From NCBI GenBank assembly GCA_964019425.1, contig OZ025783.1, positions 1,054,001-1,118,000 on the forward strand: a stretch of 64,000 nt of DNA, in the 5' to 3' direction. The notes below the pieces were generated by a model. The model saw only the letters and a list, made by a program, of their open reading frames with translations. It did not search any database and was not told the DNA's origin. Position numbers and translations under genes: made by a program. Source of the DNA: Flectonema sp. DT1601 (Eukaryota; Euglenozoa; Diplonemea; Diplonemida; Diplonemidae). Below, piece after piece: positions 10,701-22,014 of the stretch (positions are counted from its first letter, which is position 1; every line of letters begins with the position of its first letter).

Positions 10701-13311
10701 ATCGTCTTCCTCTGTAAGTTCCTTCTCATTTCTCTTTAGCTTTCGTGCTAAGGCTTCCTTTTCTCGTTGACCAGCTGCTAATAAGTCTTTGGTTTTATTT
10801 TCTTCTTCCTCTGCTATTTCGTTGTCAATTTCATTTATCATCATTGTCAGGGCGGATATTTCTTCATCGTCTTCTTCTTCAGAAAGCTGGATTTCAATCT
10901 CTTCTTTTTCTTGTTGTAGTTCTTCAATTCTAGAGTTGTAGTTGATTGTGATGTGACGTCGTTCTTCTTCTCTTTCAAAGTCTTCAGTTTTTTCTATAGC
11001 GTCTATCAGCAGCTTTTGTCTGCGACGATCGTGGTCTGCTATAGACTCGGAGTCATCGCCCAACGACGGGATCTCAGAGAGATCCGCTGCAGTGTTGTCT
11101 GAGTGCTGCTGTCGTTGTTTTGAGTTTTCTACTGCAGGTAGATTATCTGGTTTGTGTGGAACTTTAGGATCGTATTTCTTGATTGGTGTCTCAACAATGG
11201 ATTGGTTCCTCTTAGCAATATTAGCACTTCGAGTTGATGTAATGTATTGTTGTTCATGTTTTGATTTATTATTAGAAGTATTACCGCTACTGCTACCTCT
11301 AACTGGTTCTAATTCGAGATTTTCATCGCGAAGTGATTTCCGATGTTTACCAATTTCTGATCTTCTTCTTGACGTCGGTTGATTTCTCGCAGCCTTCAGT
11401 CCTGGAAGTTCATTTTGCTCGTTGGTGGTCGACTTTCCTTTTTGTTTATTCTTGGTAGACTGTCTGCGATCTCTGTCTGATGTTGATGCCCACGTTGGAG
11501 TCGATTCATTAGTTGACTTCCCTTGTTGATTAGATGTACTGTTTCCATCTGATTGGTCATCTCTCGTCTTATCACGCTGAGTGCTACCTACTGAGCCAGC
11601 ACTGGATCGTTGATTGTGTGTTCTGCTGTTTCTACCTTTTGATTCCTGATCGCTGTTTGAATGTTTTGTGCCACCTCCTTCCGCAGTAGCACTCCCTCCT
11701 CTGGAGTTGCTAGTCCTGCTTCCTTTACTTGTTCCTTCCCTGTCTCGAGGGCTCTGTTTCGGTGTCGAATATTCATTGCCGCTATTTTTTGACTTTCTCA
11801 CATCTCGTTCTGTGGGATTTTGATGACTTGTTGGATCAGACCTATTGTTTGAGAGTCCAGGACCAGTTCTGGTCTCCCCGCTAGACTTTCGTGAGTTACT
11901 ATCGGAGTGCTGTCCCGTTGTTTCTTTATTTCTATCGACGTTAGATTTCTTAATACCTTCTCGATTAGTATCCGCATTGCTTCTTTTTGTGTTGTAATTC
12001 TTGTCGCCAGTTGAAACCATGTTAACTCTATTCCCTTCTGTGTTATGTTTAGATTCCTCAGTGGTATTGTTTGAGGATATTTTCTTCCCAGAGTCTCCTA
12101 CTACTCGGTCTTTAGAAGGATCAATGTGTGCCGTAGATGGTTTTTTAGATGCTGTTGTTATTTCATTAGTTCTTCCAGCTCTTGTACCTTCGTTGTTGTC
12201 TGTGTTTCCCTCTCTGGAGTTGAGTTCTGTGTTTTTGATATCTCTCTGTCTTTGATTACTACCTTCAGGTGTATCGTCACTGGAGTGTCTGTTTAACGTA
12301 TTTGGATTCCTTTTGTCTTTCAGCCTCCTAGCAGCAGACTCGTCTTCGATGTTGCCCCGCCCACCGTTGCCTGAGGTGTCACCCTGTTCACGGTTGTCTG
12401 CGGTGTCACCCTTGTCTGCAGTGTTACTCCGCCCACCATTGCCTGCAGTGTCATCTTGTTCACGAATAAGTGCAGTGTTACCGATGTTACCCTGCCCACC
12501 ATTGCCAGCGGTATTAGAGTTACCCCGACCACTATTGTCTGCGGTACCTTCACGATTGTCTGCGGTGTTACTCCGCCCGCCATTGTCCGCGGTGTTAGAG
12601 TTCCCCCGACCACCATTGTCTGAGGTACCTTCACAATTGTCTGCGGTGTTACTCCGCCCACCATTGCCCGCAGTGTCACGTTGTTCACTATTGTCTGCGA
12701 TGTTACTCCGCCCACCATTGCCTGCGATGTTACTCGTATTATTAGGTTCAGCGTTCAATATAGCTTCTCCCTCACAAGGATTGCTAGCTGTATTGATAGA
12801 CTCCCCTTCACCAGTAGTGTGCTGTTGTGATGCGACAGCGATGCTTTGGTGACCACCATTCCCGCCGCCATCTTTACGATGTTTGTGAGCTTGCTGGTTG
12901 GGACTGTTCCCACGATCTGCACCGTGTGGACGAGATTGTTGATTAGGTGCTAATCCCGAGCTGGGAGGAGTAGGATGGGAATTATCATGTCCGATATTAC
13001 CACTAGGATTGCTCTTGTTGACACTGACACGGCGTTTTGCAGCCGATTTTTGACTTTGGGGTTTGCGTGGGTTTCCTCTCTGTGACGGGGACATGTTCGG
13101 CTCATCAGTGCGATCTACTTCATCTTTACTAATAGAAGGAGGAATAGTACCGTAATTGTCATTTGATGTATTGGATATTTGTTTTTTATTTGATTTACTA
13201 CCTGCGACAGACTTTCTCTTTTCTCCGTCACTCTTCTTTCGGGGCTTTCGCCACCTTCTGTGTTGTCCGTCTTCATCATCATCATCATCATCTTCAATAA
13301 TAATATTATTA

Positions 13312-13345
<34 letters not shown>

Positions 13346-14372
13346 CAGATTGTATGTTTTCATTATAATCATTTGAGGTATGTTTTGGAGATGGTTGTTT
13401 CGTTGGTTCAGGAATTGTTCTTTTGAAGGGCTCACCCTGAATGCTAATACGCATGCAGGCTTCCAAGAAGTCTGCGTACTCTCTGTGGTCCGAAGTCTCA
13501 CACCAAATATCAGCAAATTGAAACATCGCATCGTTAAATAGATCTGTGCTCATGGTAGACATTCCTTTGGAATCAGTCTTCCAATCTTCTTCGATGCACA
13601 TTTCGCATTCTCCTTCAGAAGCATTCGGAACAAACGTTCTAAATAACTTCGAAGATAACCAAGAGTATATGTCTTTATCAATTATATCTGTGTTGGAACA
13701 TTTTGGTAGTTTTGCCCACCAGATTTCGAGTTTACTTAAGATAAGCTTATTTGTTTTATTGTTCTTTCTGCGGGTTTGATTGTCGGTGTTGTACATTTCG
13801 AGGTTTCCTTGTAGCCTGTATGTGTGGTTGAGATCTTGTTCTCCACTTACTTCACATATAATTCCATAGTCTTCAATGGTTGACTTAAGCTCTTCACGAA
13901 TTCGTTCATATCGTTTTCCCTTGTTGCTGCCGAGCTTGTCAAGTTTACTGAGGTTACTGCTTAGTTTTCTTGAGTTATAATTCTGTCTAAGCCTCTCTGT
14001 AAGTTCTTCATTACGAGATTGAATAACGTCCATGAGACCTGTAAACTTTGCTTGCGCGGCTTTAACTGGGTCGTTGTATTTCTTTAAAACGATCTGCCAA
14101 ACCGAAAGTGGAACTTTTTCATCCGATTCTGGTTCTGGTTCTGGTTGTGAAACTGGTTCCTGTTGCTGCAGCAGAGCCGGGTCGCTATCTCGTAGTTTTG
14201 CTTTCACTGGTGACAGAATTGGTGATCTTTTCGGCTTTGGTTTCTCAATAGAGAGTTGCTTTCTAAACACCGTTGGTACTGGAGATGATTCATTTCCGAT
14301 TTCCTGAGCTATTCGGGCAGCGTCGCTGTTATTCGTCGTCGACATCGACGCGCCACCGACTGTGAGATCCAT
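7776..14372 (-). CDS. Giant coiled-coil protein with disordered repeat region and C-terminal leucine-rich repeats
   Basis: 2198 residues from the ATG at 14372; a longer reading would need a TTG start and is not supported. An AACAG acceptor-like site lies 24 nt upstream. Regions in order: Ser/Pro-rich head; a folded domain at about 75-300 (GMSTMSTDLFNDAMFQFADI, then REYADFLEACMRIS); a poly-Asn then poly-Asp/Glu stretch near 340-370; a long disordered basic/Asn/Ser-rich region; degenerate TADNGGRSN-type repeats at about 545-680; highly charged coiled coil from about 1200 to 1900; and an RNI-type leucine-rich repeat module at about 2050-2150 (IELLDLSTNYIASL, LRKISLRDNGLSNEDI, IEEIDLTGNKRL). This suggests a cytoskeletal or flagellar scaffold, which is inference. 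No intron was needed to keep the frame. Confidence 0.85.
12330..12740 (-). repeat. Degenerate coding repeat (TADNGGR/TAGNGGR type)
   Basis: Inside the giant gene, about 30-45 bp units encode variants of NTADNGGRSN, TADNREG and NTAGNGGQGN. On the plus strand the repeated words are CCACCATTG, CCGCCCACC and GTCTGCGGTG. Unit lengths vary, so copy number should differ between strains. Confidence 0.75.
13278..13346 (-). repeat. Trinucleotide tract coding poly-Asp then poly-Asn
   Basis: Plus-strand ATC repeats then ATT repeats in frame within the giant gene give runs of Asp and Asn. A typical expandable coding microsatellite. Confidence 0.8.
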
Positions 14373-14748
14373 CTTGTTGTTCTCCCCTCCCACCAACTGT
14401 TGTTTTAAATAATTTACAACCGAACAAGAAATATAACTTTTTCAAAAAGAAAGAATGACACCATATAAACCCGTCAGTGTTTCCGTAGAATAGCTCCTGC
14501 AGAAAGTAAATAAATTAACTACTTGGTATGAAGCTTTCGACTAAATAATCTTCACAAAGCCAAACGACGACGACACGCGCAAGTGCTTCGCGAACCTACT
14601 AACACAAAGTAACGAAGGGGAAATAGACAACAGCCTTAAAGTACCATCGTTTTCTGAGTTCCGCAAAGAATTCAACGCCGTGGTTCCTGATACAGACCAG
14701 TAACGGTGTTTTCTTTCCGATTGCAATAAACTACAAGCAACATACTTC

Positions 14749-15486
14749 TCAGAAGAGGTAGGTGCTGATAAAGGATTTTTCTTCTCCTCCAAAGTTGGCA
14801 ATAAGATGACCATCCTCAGTAAGACGTAAAGCCTTTCCTTCAGCACCACGAGAGCCATCATCACACCTTTCATAAATAGGAGTGTTCCAGTCAATTCTCT
14901 TAGAGCATTCAGCCACTGCTTGGAATTCCGTAGAAGGTTGTGACAAGATTTTTCTTAAACTGTTAAATAAGAATTCAATAACAGTCTCCGGATCTTCGGA
15001 AACTCCAAAGTTAGAGAAACACGTTGCTGTTCTCCCACCATCACTAATCTCAGGTTGCACTAAAACATTAATCCCAATACCAACAATGTAATGATTGAGA
15101 CTGTCTTCAATAATGTTGCCGGAGATCTTTTTTCCGTTGACGAGGACGTCGTTCGGCCACTTTACGTTGACCTGAGCATCGGAGGATTTTAAAAAGTGAT
15201 GAACTGTATCATGCATTCCGACAGCGGTGTACATTGGAAGGAACCTCGCCTTGTCAATACCAACTTCACTCTTTGGTACGCAGATTGAAACATAAACATT
15301 TCCAGCAGGACTTACCCACTTTCTAGCTGAAGTACCTCTGCCTGATGCTTGTTGCTCAGCTGAAACACAAATCCAGGTATCATTTTCTTTCGAACAAACC
15401 TCTTTCGCTACATCCATCGTACTGCTGACCATCGCATGCCTCTCAAATAGCACTCCCGCTTCCCGCTTTCTAATTACGTCTCCCAT
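14749..15486 (-). CDS. Biotin--protein ligase (BirA/holocarboxylase synthetase family)
   Basis: 245 residues, ATG at 15486, stop TGA. It transfers biotin, through biotinyl-5'-AMP, to lysines of biotin-dependent carboxylases. The BPL/LplA catalytic fold is clear: the adenylate loop ASGRGTSARKW (near residues 47-57), the block VNVKWPNDVLVNGKKISGN with the conserved lysines (near 106-124), GIGINV (near 135), and a short C-terminal SH3-like domain (GKALRLTEDGHLIANFGGEE). It is about the size of the catalytic core plus C-domain, without the bacterial HTH or the long N-terminus of animal HLCS. An acceptor-like TTCTTCTCAG lies 58 nt before the ATG. It probably serves the carboxylases of fatty acid and amino acid metabolism. 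Confidence 0.9.
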   Translation of the reverse strand: MGDVIRKREAGVLFERHAMVSSTMDVAKEVCSKENDTWICVSAEQQASGRGTSARKWVSPAGNVYVSICVPKSEVGIDKARFLPMYTAVGMHDTVHHFLKSSDAQVNVKWPNDVLVNGKKISGNIIEDSLNHYIVGIGINVLVQPEISDGGRTATCFSNFGVSEDPETVIEFLFNSLRKILSQPSTEFQAVAECSKRIDWNTPIYERCDDGSRGAEGKALRLTEDGHLIANFGGEEKSFISTYLF

Positions 15487-15774
15487 GCGAATAACAGTTC
15501 TGACAGCCCCGCGGTGCCAATTGGCGACAATCTTGTTTATCCTTCTGAGAAGAAAATAATATTAAAAGTATACACAAGATCACTTTAGATAAATCAATTA
15601 AACTAGCAGCAGAAATAGCTGAGAGGAATTTGTGCTTCGAGTTAGAATAGCACAGCAGGTGTTGCTTCTGTTTATCTCAAATAAATGCAATCGTTCGGTT
15701 GAAAAAATTCGCGCCCAAAATATAGCATTTGATGAAAAGGATACTTCGAACAGGATCGAGTTTATATAAAAGAA

Positions 15775-16281
15775 AGAGATTTTCGCTATTGGGGGGTCCA
15801 ATAATTCCATTTTCGCTATTCAGTAAAAGAATTTTTTTTTTTTTCGCTGTTCACTGAATATGACCGGTGCACTCCTGTTTCTGACCGGGTTATCAGGGTA
15901 TCTAACTCATGCAGGCATGAGAGCTTTTTTAAGGCTACTTTGAATTATCAAGAGCGCAGTACTGCCCGAAGGGTTCCCGCGTGTCAAGATGCATTTGCAT
16001 GTACTGAGCAGAGGTTCCAGAAAGATTACTTTTATCATTTGGGACGGCACAAAGCTTTTGTCCAAGTGACAAAAAAAAAAAAAAAAAAAAAAAAAAAGGG
16101 GGAAAAAAAAATTTTGGCAGTGGAAAAAGTTGTAACTTGTAGTGAACAGCGGAAAAAAAAAATTTCTTTTACTGAACGGCGAAAAAAAATTATCACTTTT
16201 AGTGAACAGCGAAAAAAAAGTTACTGCTTTTAGTGAATAGCGAAAATGACATTATCAGGCACCCCAATAGCGAAAATCTCT
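15775..16281. mobile_element. MITE-like non-autonomous DNA element with 20-bp inverted ends
   Basis: The ends are perfect 20-bp inverted repeats: AGAGATTTTCGCTATTGGGG at 15775-15794 and its complement at 16262-16281. Both are flanked by AAAAGAA (15768-15774 and 16282-16288), a candidate 7-bp target duplication, though low in complexity. Inside each end lie repeated words of the type AGTGAACAGCGAAAA or AGTGAATAGCGAAAA, four at the right and two inverted at the left, like subterminal transposase-binding iterons. There is no transposase frame in its 507 bp. It sits 56 bp beyond the HSP70 stop. A related fragment lies at 26873-26994. Confidence 0.75.
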
Positions 16282-16337
16282 AAAAGAAAACTAAAAAAAA
16301 AAAAAAAAAATTACAATTCAAGCTTGGTTAACGTATT

Positions 16338-17999
16338 TCAAACATCAACGACGATTATTGAGCATTCATTACCCTCAAGGGAGTTGTTTGATTCAATTCG
16401 TTCTTTAGTAAGCCTGTCTTGTTCAGTAAACTTCTCAGCGTCTTCATACATTGTTTCAATGTCTTCGTCTGTTATCCTTCCTTTGTCGTTTGAAATTGTG
16501 ATGCTTGATTTGATACTTGATGTTTTTACCTCTGCTGACACACACATTATGCCGTTGGCATCGATGTCGAAAGTTATTTCTATCTGAGGAATACCACGAG
16601 GAGCAGGTGGTATTCCAGAAATAGTAAACACTCCCAGTTGGTTACAACCACTTGTGAGTTCTCTCAATCCCTCATACGCTTGAATACGAACAGTGTTTTG
16701 GTTGTCTGAATAAGTAGAAACCATTTTAGTCCCCCTGGATGGCATTGAAGAGTGCATCGGAAGTATTGGAACCATTATCCCACCTGCTGATTCTATTCCA
16801 TAATTCAGAACAGTCCAATTAGTAAAAGCAAATCTACTTACTTTAGTATTTGCTAGAATAAAAGCCTGCACGGCAGCCCCGTGAGCGACTGCCTCGTCAG
16901 GATTGATTGACATGTTGAGTTCCATTCCACCAAAGAAGTCACTAATCATTAACTGAACCCTTGGGATTCTTGTTGATCCTCCAACGAGGATAACTTCGTG
17001 AATCATTCTTCTGTTTTGTATTCTGCAGTCTTGTAAAACTCGTTCAATAAATTTTAAACAGGATTGAAACAGGTCAACACAAAGCTCCTCAAAACCCGCT
17101 CTCGTAATTGAAGTGTAGAAATCAATTCCTTCATACAATTCGTTTATTTCAATTGAAGTCTGATCTAATGATGATAGAGTTCTCTTTGACCTCTCGCATG
17201 AGGTTCTGAGTCTGTGAAGTGCGTGAGGGTCCTGTGAGATGTCTTTTTTGTGCTTTCTTTGGAACTCTTCAACGAAGAAGTTGACCATTCGATTGTTAAA
17301 GTCTTCACCTCCCAAATGGGTGTCACCAGCAGTCGCCTTCACCTCAAAGATTCCCCCGTCGATGGACATCAGAGTGACGTCACAGGTACCACCACCCAAA
17401 TCAAAAATAATAAAATTCTTTTCAGGCTCTTCGTGCTTATGGAAACCGTACGCGATAGCTGCGGCTGTGGGTTCGTTGATGATTCTCAGAACTTCAACAC
17501 CAGAAATAGCTCCAGCATCCTTAGTAGCAGATCTTTGAAAATCATTAAAGTAAGCAGGTACTGTAATCACTGCTTTCTTAATATCCTTTCCTAGGTATGA
17601 CTCAGCAAGGTTTCTCATCTTTGTGAGTATCATGGCTGAGATTTCTTCAGGTGTGAACTGTTTAGTCTCACCGAGGTACTCAACTTCAATTAGTGGTATT
17701 TGGTTAGAATTTGATGTTACTTTAAACGGCCAGTATTTCATATCTGACTGAACAGAAGGATCTAAAATTTTACGACCTATTAATCTCTTCATATCAAAGA
17801 TGGTGTTGGTCGGATTTAAAGCCAATTGATCCTTGGCGGCATCACCGATCAGACGCTCGCTGTTATTAAAAGAAACGCATGACGGAGTAGTTCTATTACC
17901 TTGATCGTTAGCTACGATCTCAACTCTTTCATTTTTCCAAACTCCGACACATGAGTAGGTTGTTCCCAAGTCGATACCTATCACTTCATCATAAGTCAT
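16338..17999 (-). CDS. HSP70: Divergent HSP70-family protein without lid or C-terminal tail
   Basis: 553 residues, ATG at 17999, stop TGA; an acceptor-like TAATCAG lies 11 nt before the ATG. The nucleotide-binding domain is well conserved: [14 protein letters not shown] near the N-terminus, [27 protein letters not shown] and [14 protein letters not shown]. The beta substrate-binding part is recognisable ([37 protein letters not shown]). Two things are odd. The interdomain linker and following strand, usually DLLLLDVTPLSLGIE, read [16 protein letters not shown]. The protein also stops soon after the beta domain, with no helical lid and no EEVD. It is thus a specialised paralog rather than the main cytosolic chaperone. 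It has no signal peptide, so is probably cytosolic. Confidence 0.9.
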   Translation of the reverse strand: MTYDEVIGIDLGTTYSCVGVWKNERVEIVANDQGNRTTPSCVSFNNSERLIGDAAKDQLALNPTNTIFDMKRLIGRKILDPSVQSDMKYWPFKVTSNSNQIPLIEVEYLGETKQFTPEEISAMILTKMRNLAESYLGKDIKKAVITVPAYFNDFQRSATKDAGAISGVEVLRIINEPTAAAIAYGFHKHEEPEKNFIIFDLGGGTCDVTLMSIDGGIFEVKATAGDTHLGGEDFNNRMVNFFVEEFQRKHKKDISQDPHALHRLRTSCERSKRTLSSLDQTSIEINELYEGIDFYTSITRAGFEELCVDLFQSCLKFIERVLQDCRIQNRRMIHEVILVGGSTRIPRVQLMISDFFGGMELNMSINPDEAVAHGAAVQAFILANTKVSRFAFTNWTVLNYGIESAGGIMVPILPMHSSMPSRGTKMVSTYSDNQNTVRIQAYEGLRELTSGCNQLGVFTISGIPPAPRGIPQIEITFDIDANGIMCVSAEVKTSSIKSSITISNDKGRITDEDIETMYEDAEKFTEQDRLTKERIESNNSLEGNECSIIVVDV

Positions 18000-18157
18000 A
18001 GTAGTGTTATCTGATTACGAGAAAATATTATCAACAACGAGTTTTTTTTTTTATAACAACAACAATAACAACAAGCCTTCTTCCTAAATTAATGTCACTG
18101 TTAAGAGTAGAACAAAAACAGAATGGTTTTTTTGATTTTCTTAGGCGTAGGCTTGAT

Positions 18158-18193
<36 letters not shown>

Positions 18194-20040
18194 CTTTCTT
18201 TTTTTTGTTCTTTTTTCCACAAAGAAAGAAGACAGCCATCTCCAATAACCAAAGCAACAAAAAAGAAGGAAAGGGGGAAAAATAAAACAAAAGAAAGTCA
18301 ACGAAATACAACTAATACAAAACGAACCAACAGTGCGACAATAAAAAAAATAAATAAAAATAGACTAACAGAATGAAGTAACTTCAACAACGAATCCCAC
18401 GCGAAAACTTTGAGAATCTCACGGGATGCAAATAGCGATATCAAGGAAATGCATATTTGGTATCCCAACTTTAATTCAAAAGTAAATCAGTGTGATTTTT
18501 TATCTGAAAACTAATACCAAGTCTCGGCATTAAGTTGACAGAACAGAGCAGCAGAAATAATTGCGTCCTATTCACACCTTTTACTACTTTTCTTTTTTTC
18601 CTTTTTTTTTTTTTTTTTTTTCGTTCCAAAAATTTCGGTTAATTAAAGTGTGTCAATTCGGACGAAGGTGTGGCGTTTATGTTTTTTCCCTCCCCGTTTT
18701 TTTTTTTTTTTTTTTTCCCCCCTTCCTGTTAATTTCATACGGGTGGGTCGACCACAGAAGTACTGTGAACAAACCAGCGTGTCCAAAGCAGGCGTTCGTC
18801 TTGTATGATAAAACATGGAATAACAAGGGATTGATTCTCTCGGTCATTTTTATTGTTTCTTAACCTAATTTAAGGTAAGGCTCCAAAACTGACACTCGTG
18901 CCGCCCCAGCGGGATCAATTGGGACTGTCGGGGTCGTACTGATAGTAATAAAGGGAAAAACAAAACAAAAAAAAGGAGGTGCTTTGGTTTGTTTAGCAAA
19001 GCAACAAAAAAAAACTTTTTTATCTAGCCAGAAAAAATGTATGCTGTTTAATGCGAAACTTTCTTTCTTTCTTTCTTTTTTTTTTTTTTTTCTTTTCGGG
19101 ATTGGTTCGGGTGCTCACTTAGTAAGTTTTTATATTGAGAAATGTCCCACAATAATAATAATAATACAACCCTGACTCGAGAACGACTTAGACCAGGTAG
19201 AGCTATTCTAACGGAGCACCTTCCTCCTCCCTAAATTCATCATCTACAGCAAAACTCAAATTGTTACTCTGAAAAGTTAAGTAATGCATTTTTTTTTTTT
19301 TTTTTTTTTTCCCACAACACACATAAAAAAAAAAAAAAAAAAAAAAGTATCAGACTCGACAATAAAAAATTAAAAAAAAAGAAAATCGTTAAAGTAAATA
19401 GTGAAAATCAATCTTCCCAACACAAGATCGAAACTTTTTGTATTAGAAAGGATTTTCTAAGTAATTAGAAGCAACTTAGCTGCTCGATATATCATAGATA
19501 GCATTTTATGTACCAGCAGAATAGTTCTCTCTCTTTGGTGGTTGTCGTGTTATAAACAACAAGTGTTGTAGAAATAGTAATACCGTATGAATCGAGAGTT
19601 TTTGTTTTTTTTGTTTTTTGACTCAATCTTACGATGTGTGTCCGCAATCACCTACCAACCACCAACTACTATGAAGCTCAACTAGGAACATTTGTTATTT
19701 AAGTTTAAAGTTAGCAGTTGCAGGTTTGTACAGCAGTATACCAAAGTCATGGTAACGCTTACAACGCAGACAGGACCGCAGCAGCTAACTCAGTTAAAAG
19801 TTTGCTTCTGATTTTTAAAAAAAAAAAAAGAACGAAAAAATGATTCGAAGATGAAGTTTTTTCATTCTCTTCACAACAACAACAAACAACAGATACGTAT
19901 ATCAAACAACATAATAATAATAATAATAATAATATGTTATTCTCACAAGAGTTGTCTACGTCAAATGAAAGGGTGTCCTTCTCCAAAATAATTAAAGAAC
20001 CAATCACTAAAAGTTAAATAACCGAACCACCAATCCCAAC
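18000..20040. other. Spacer of 2 kb with homopolymer runs
   Basis: No supported gene. It has long T runs near 18.16-18.20, 18.6, 18.7 and 19.29 kb, an A run near 19.33 kb and an ATA/ATT microsatellite near 19.91 kb. A patch richer in GC at about 18740-18950 (GTGGGTCGACCACAG, GCCGCCCCAGCGGGATC) stands out from the AT background and could be a small RNA gene, but I cannot assign it. Confidence 0.45.
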
Positions 20041-22014
20041 CTACAAGTTGACTGGAGGAGAGTCAGGCTGCTCATCGTCGTCACTCTCACCATAATTTGA
20101 ACATTGAGGAGTGTGAAATGAGCAAGCAGATGAAACATCCATGTCTAGCTGTTGAGATGGAGAGTTGACGATCTGTGGAGTTAGTTGAGTAGATGACGGA
20201 TTGAAAGAAGCGAGTCTTCGAACATCAACAGCCATTTCCTCCTCCACCATCTGTTCTCGTTTTCGAAGTACTTCAAGAAAGACGTCCATGTCCCTGTCAG
20301 ATTTTGCAGTAATAGTTAAAGTAGGTATAGCTTCACCACTAATCTCAATCGTATTGTTTTTTAGTCTGGTCACAGTACACTCAGACACGTCGTAAACGGC
20401 GTTTGGTCGCTCTCCGAGTAGCTTCCTTCCGTAGATCTCTAAAATAGAACCTCCAGAAGTAAGTTTTAACCATCTCTTCTTGGTCCTTAAAAATCTAAGC
20501 CTCTTTCCCACAGCAATTGACATACTGCAAATCGCATGCGTTTTACGATCTTCGCAGAGCTTTAGTAATGTAGCTGCTTCTCTTGATCTACCATTAGTAA
20601 TTCCCATTATCCTATCACATATATTTATAACACCATCAACTTCCCTAAGTTGATATAACCCAACGGCTTGGTAATGCAGGCATCTGAGTTGAAGAGTTAA
20701 TTTTGACTCGTCGTGGCATATTTCATATTCTAAAGCTCTCATTTTTAATACGCCTTCCTTGATGTTATTTCTTAACCCAGAATGAATAAGGAGCAGGGCA
20801 AGGTTGAATGAGGCGCGGAAAGCATCTTCGGTACCGTGGGCCGAGACTTCCTCAAGACGTGCATGATCGATTTCGGACAGATTAGGTGAAGCGTCTAAGT
20901 CTTCTAAATACGTTTCCATGGTCTCGACATCACCAGCTCTCGGAGTGAAAAACTCATCAGATCCGTGCGATGTGATGGGAGATCCTAAACCGGATTCACT
21001 TTTCTTGTGCGCGGCATGTGTCTTATGTAACTTATGCTCTCCATTACTAAAATTATTTCCGTTGCTGTGTAGTAGTTCTGGCCTTTTCACAGGCGGCCTT
21101 AATTTTCGTGGAGATGCATCTGTTTGTTCTGCTGTAGGTGACTTCGACGCTTTCTTCTTTGCTGCTGCTGCTGCCGCGGCTTCTGATTTCTTAGTTTTTG
21201 CATCCTTTGCTGGAATTACTTTAACCACGGCATCCTTGTTGTCGCCGAGTAGGTCTTCATGCCAGAGTTCGAGCCTCCATAAGTATTCCCCACTTCGAGT
21301 TTTAGCGAGTATCGGAAAGGGTTGGCTGTTTAGAAAACGAGCGAAACGAATGGTCGTAACGCCAATAATAGCACTGAAGTCACTGAACATTAATTTGTCC
21401 CCGTTAATATCAAATGTGTACTCTACTCCCGGTTCAAAGTAACGGGACTCTATGTGTTCTCGAATTTGAACTTTTCGATCTTTTTTTGTTTTCCATTTCG
21501 AATCAAGTCCCTCAGGAGTTATAACTTCGATAATATTCGGAGCGGGTGATTCCTGATCGCTGTGAATAGCATCAGCAGCACTACAAAGGTTATTTAAGAA
21601 ATAAGGTTTTTCTCCATGCAGATCCAGATCGAATCCCGGATATATTTTTCTAACTATCGACATTAATGCTCCAGTTCCCCATGGTAGATTAACAAGAGGT
21701 CTTTCCCATTCCCATCCCGTAAGAACTTCTGACCAACAGAGCCGTCGCTTAAACTTCCCCTGAACTGTTACCACACTGCACCGTTTCTTAGTACCGAATC
21801 GTTCATTCTCTCCCCACGGGTTTTTCTTACAATTATTAGCTCCTTTAACGCATACCATCAGTCTTCCTTTGAACAAATCTGATTCAAACTCCACTGGTTC
21901 ATCATTATTTATTGGTAACTCTTCAGCTGCTATGGTTCCACCTCCCCTGTTTGGATGCCCACGAAGTAGAATTGGTCCATGTTTCCAATCCTTAGGATGG
22001 GGAAGCGCACCCAT
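20041..22014 (-). CDS. DUF1769 - Fis1-like TPR - PH-like fusion protein
   Basis: 657 residues, ATG at 22014 with a TTAGTCAG acceptor-like site only 5 nt before it. Residues about 40-180 match the DUF1769/UPF0590 pattern: FKGRLMVCVKGANNCKKNPW, VQGKFKRRLCWSEVLTGWEW, ERPLVNLPWGTGA and PGFDLDLHGEKPYFLNNL. A lysine/alanine-rich disordered linker spans about 265-370. Residues about 392-490 resemble the Fis1 tandem TPR bundle (FRASFNLALLLIHSGL, LHYQAVGLYQLREVDGVINI, REAATLLKLCEDR). In Fis1 a membrane anchor would follow; here a PH-like domain follows instead at about 500-590 (RFLRTKKRWLKLTSGGSILE and onwards). The C-terminus is low in complexity. This suggests a membrane- or lipid-directed adaptor for organelle dynamics, which is inference; the domain order is not one I know. 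Confidence 0.8.
   Translation of the reverse strand: MGALPHPKDWKHGPILLRGHPNRGGGTIAAEELPINNDEPVEFESDLFKGRLMVCVKGANNCKKNPWGENERFGTKKRCSVVTVQGKFKRRLCWSEVLTGWEWERPLVNLPWGTGALMSIVRKIYPGFDLDLHGEKPYFLNNLCSAADAIHSDQESPAPNIIEVITPEGLDSKWKTKKDRKVQIREHIESRYFEPGVEYTFDINGDKLMFSDFSAIIGVTTIRFARFLNSQPFPILAKTRSGEYLWRLELWHEDLLGDNKDAVVKVIPAKDAKTKKSEAAAAAAAKKKASKSPTAEQTDASPRKLRPPVKRPELLHSNGNNFSNGEHKLHKTHAAHKKSESGLGSPITSHGSDEFFTPRAGDVETMETYLEDLDASPNLSEIDHARLEEVSAHGTEDAFRASFNLALLLIHSGLRNNIKEGVLKMRALEYEICHDESKLTLQLRCLHYQAVGLYQLREVDGVINICDRIMGITNGRSREAATLLKLCEDRKTHAICSMSIAVGKRLRFLRTKKRWLKLTSGGSILEIYGRKLLGERPNAVYDVSECTVTRLKNNTIEISGEAIPTLTITAKSDRDMDVFLEVLRKREQMVEEEMAVDVRRLASFNPSSTQLTPQIVNSPSQQLDMDVSSACSFHTPQCSNYGESDDDEQPDSPPVNL

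Noticed and set aside
9110-12852. Plus-strand open frames opposite the giant gene (up to 179 codons)
   Set aside because: They mirror the biased codons and repeats of the real minus-strand gene, have no acceptor-like site before the start, and encode Leu/Val/Ser-rich nonsense.
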